NCBI GenBank assembly: GCA_030425715.1
Contig: JAUIAA010000019.1
Coordinates: forward strand, 1-14,338
Source of the DNA: Bacteroidia bacterium
GTDB lineage: Bacteria; Bacteroidota; Bacteroidia; Flavobacteriales; Flavobacteriaceae
Reading direction: 5' to 3'
Length of the DNA stretch: 14,338 nucleotides
Part shown: in pieces, positions 12,469 through 14,338 of the stretch
Numbering within the stretch: position 1 is the first letter of the stretch
How the letters are laid out: every line of letters starts with the position of its first letter
Made by a program: the position numbers and the translations under genes
The notes under the pieces: generated by a model
What the model was told of the DNA's origin: nothing
The model's input: the letters and a program-made list of their open reading frames with translations, nothing else
Database searches by the model: none

Positions 12469-13854
12469 TTACTTTACTTCTAGCTTGTAGTTAAAAATAG
12501 GGATATCTAAACCTACTATAAAACGCCAACGGGTATAATCTATTTCGGCTTGAGAACTATTAGGATAGTCTGGTTCAGGACTTATTACACTCTCTCTGTG
12601 GCTAAAACCTGAATTTCCTGTAGAGTAGGTTACCCCCAATACTATATGTCCCCATTTTAATTTAAGATCTACCCCACTCGCTAAGTGAAAAAAATTGGCA
12701 TTTAGATCTATACCTTTGGATGACTCGTAATCTACATCAAAAATATTAGTGTTTTTATCTATTGCAGAAAAATCAGTTGAAAAACTACCAAAAGCTTTAT
12801 AAGTATCGCTTATATAAAATTCGGCGCCAAGCCCAAAATTAAGAACAGCTCTTCTTTCTTCGGTAAACTGAAATCTTGTTTCACCAGTAATTGGGTCTAA
12901 CTCATTTGGTATAGTTAATCTATCATAAATAGGAACACTATTGTGCCAATCTAACTTTAAATGGAGCTTACTTCGCTTTAGCGGAATTCCAGCTCCAACG
13001 GAAATTCCCAATGGTTCTTTTCTAGTAGCCTCTAAGTCATCATACTTATAAAATTCAAAAATGTCATTCGTACTATCTGTAACCGATAAATAATCTTGGT
13101 AAGTAAAACGGCCATTGCTTACTATTTCCCAATAAGGCAAGTCTATATTAATACCCAATTCAATTTTTGGAAGTTTATATGCTAATCCTATTTTAAAAAA
13201 CATTCCGTAAGATTTCTGGCTATAGGAAACTTCATTATTATACAAATCAACCTGTTCATTAGTAGCTAAACCTGCATAGCGTAAATTGTTACTTGCACCG
13301 GAGCTATACACCGAAAAGAATGTAGAAACTCCAATGCTTAAATTTTCTTTTAATAATTTGCCCCAAGTTAAACCAAACCATTCATCGGTAGTACGATTTT
13401 TTAAATTTACATCACTAACAAATCGTTCATAATTATTATTTGAATTTGTATCGTAAGATAATTCGTTTAAATAGTTTAAATCCACACTGGTTCTTGTTCT
13501 AGACAAAAAAGAATAAGCAAAATGATGGTTTTTTAACTTTTTTACAGAAAATGTACCAGCCACCATACTAGGTACTCCCTGAAAGTTAGAAGAGTTTAAT
13601 CTTTGCTCTAGTCCAAAAGCATTTTTTACTGTATATTGATTGAGTTGGTAACCTTTCGCGTTGATAGAGAATACCGGGTTTTCCACCAAAGCAATTCGTG
13701 CAGGATTGTAATAGGTAAGTCCTAAATCATCAACACTACCCGTTACATTACCACTTAATAATATGGATTTATTACCAAAGTTTTCTAGATTGTAATTACT
13801 CTGACCAAAAGTCAAACCAGGTAGTGCTAACAGTAATAAAAAAATCAATCTCAT
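12469..13854 (-). CDS. Outer-membrane beta-barrel protein (OmpP1/FadL-like)
   Basis: A 461-residue exported protein. The signal peptide is residues 1-18 (ends LTFGQ). An early 'LGLTYYNPARIALVENPVFSINAKGYQL' segment (about 44-71) recalls the NPA motif in the N-terminal region of OmpP1/FadL/TodX transporters. The remainder shows alternating hydrophobic/polar strands rich in Y, F, N and G, as expected for a barrel of fourteen or so strands, such as 'FGLTWGKLLKENLSIGVSTFFSVYS' and 'FFKIGLAYKLPKIELGINIDLPYW'. FadL relatives carry hydrophobic compounds across the outer membrane, but substrate and exact family are uncertain here. It is flanked by a 204-base gap downstream. Upstream is a short region holding a possible 16-codon leader frame whose stop touches this ATG, and then the rpiB fragment. 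Confidence 0.75.
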   Translation of the reverse strand: MRLIFLLLLALPGLTFGQSNYNLENFGNKSILLSGNVTGSVDDLGLTYYNPARIALVENPVFSINAKGYQLNQYTVKNAFGLEQRLNSSNFQGVPSMVAGTFSVKKLKNHHFAYSFLSRTRTSVDLNYLNELSYDTNSNNNYERFVSDVNLKNRTTDEWFGLTWGKLLKENLSIGVSTFFSVYSSGASNNLRYAGLATNEQVDLYNNEVSYSQKSYGMFFKIGLAYKLPKIELGINIDLPYWEIVSNGRFTYQDYLSVTDSTNDIFEFYKYDDLEATRKEPLGISVGAGIPLKRSKLHLKLDWHNSVPIYDRLTIPNELDPITGETRFQFTEERRAVLNFGLGAEFYISDTYKAFGSFSTDFSAIDKNTNIFDVDYESSKGIDLNANFFHLASGVDLKLKWGHIVLGVTYSTGNSGFSHRESVISPEPDYPNSSQAEIDYTRWRFIVGLDIPIFNYKLEVK

Positions 13855-13965
13855 TTACAAACCATTCACATGAAAACCAGTTATAAAATCCTGTATCTTT
13901 TTCATAGTTCTTATTTCAAACGAATTTACAAATAATGTTGGAATGTATTTAAAGGCTTAGAAAGT

Positions 13966-14073
13966 TTACTCTTTGATTAACTTTTTAACCGTATATCCTT
14001 TAGCTTCTAAATGTTTTACTATAGCAAATTTGTAAGCTGTTCCGGCGTGATCATTTCCAATTGAAATTTTCAT
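13966..14073 (-). pseudogene. rpiB: Truncated ribose-5-phosphate isomerase B remnant (35 codons)
   Basis: The frame from the ATG at 14073 encodes 35 residues beginning MKISIGNDHAGTAYKFAIVK and ending in KKLIKE before TAA. The NDHAG motif (7-11) and the following 'YKFAIVKHLEAKGYTV' are the first strand, substrate loop and first helix of RpiB, normally about 140-150 residues. The expected continuation (a YGTD-like segment, then SVDYPDF and the catalytic cysteine region) is absent in all three minus frames down to 13855. The piece therefore lacks most of the active site and cannot act as an isomerase. It appears to be what is left after a deletion or rearrangement; a short protein of unknown use or an assembly artefact are alternatives. 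It is too short for most gene callers. Confidence 0.75.
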
Positions 14074-14338
14074 AATCTAATTAAAGGTATATAATTCGTT
14101 AATTGCCATTAACTATGGCCTTGTTTATAAACTGTAAAGGTACAAAATGGCTCTTAATAATACAGTTAAAAGCCTCATAATTACCTATGTTAACTCATTT
14201 TCAAAAGGTTAGGTTTTACAATAGTTTTACCTTAACTAAACAATGAAGTAAAACACTGTTTATAATTTTTAAAATAGTATTAATTAATTGTTAATATCTA
14301 TTGATTACTTTTTGAAACTTTTATTTTTAAATCTCAAT
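14074..14338. other. Gene-free stretch upstream of the rpiB remnant
   Basis: No convincing reading frame, RNA gene or exact TAnnTTTG box was seen in these 265 bases. Two copies of TAAAGGTA (14082-14089 and 14135-14142) read TACCTTTA on the minus strand, one base from the -7 consensus, and may be leftovers of an rpiB promoter. A small hairpin GCCAT-TAACT-ATGGC lies at 14105-14119. With the remnant, the whole 13855-14338 interval has no intact recognised gene. Confidence 0.5.

Noticed and set aside
1..14338. Search for CRISPR arrays, tRNA or rRNA genes, insertion sequences, integrases and att-like repeats
   Set aside because: No regularly spaced repeats, cloverleaf-like sequences, transposase or integrase motifs were seen on either strand.

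Overview
The window looks like a chromosomal segment of a member of the Bacteroidota, most likely the family Flavobacteriaceae. The DNA is very AT-rich and the genes lack Shine-Dalgarno sequences. Several genes are preceded by the Bacteroidota -7 element TAnnTTTG. The families present (DUF456, DUF4230, DUF6265, M56-TonB fusion, BlaI, HemW, CvfB, soluble acyl-ACP desaturase) are typical of flavobacterial core genomes. I see no integrase, transposase, phage gene, CRISPR array, tRNA or rRNA. Most of the window reads as ordinary housekeeping and envelope DNA.

Layout. Positions 1-2454 (minus strand): hemW, a membrane-anchored DUF4230 protein, a MmcQ/YjbR protein and, behind its own candidate promoter, a PhnA-type zinc-ribbon protein cut by the window edge. 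Positions 2676-2963 (plus): a small orphan protein that may have a dimeric alpha/beta-barrel fold. Positions 2998-3549 (minus): ruvC with a TTG start. Positions 3602-5697 (plus): a four-base-overlapping pair, a polytopic flippase-like protein and a membrane GT2 glycosyltransferase, probably a glycolipid module. Positions 5691-7930 (minus): a BlaI-type repressor, an M56 metallopeptidase fused to a TonB C-terminal domain, and a small lipoprotein-like protein that appears to be a degenerate copy of that TonB domain. Three copies of one inverted repeat flank the blaI-type promoter and look like its operators. Positions 8062-9648 (plus): DUF456 membrane protein and a soluble diiron acyl-ACP desaturase. 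Positions 9623-12264 (minus): CvfB-like S1 protein, a perfect hairpin terminator, a small Spy/CpxP-like secreted protein, and a two-gene unit of an SGNH hydrolase and a DUF6265 protein. Positions 12469-13854 (minus): an outer-membrane beta-barrel protein. Positions 13966-14073 (minus): a 35-codon fragment matching only the N-terminus of ribose-5-phosphate isomerase B, apparently a gene remnant.

How the parts relate. Much of the window concerns the envelope: lipid desaturation, a putative glycolipid pair, several exported proteins and a membrane-protease signalling cassette. The most testable items are the triple operator, the eroded TonB-domain lipoprotein beside its apparent parent, and the truncated rpiB. 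I found no clear evidence of a wholly new system.
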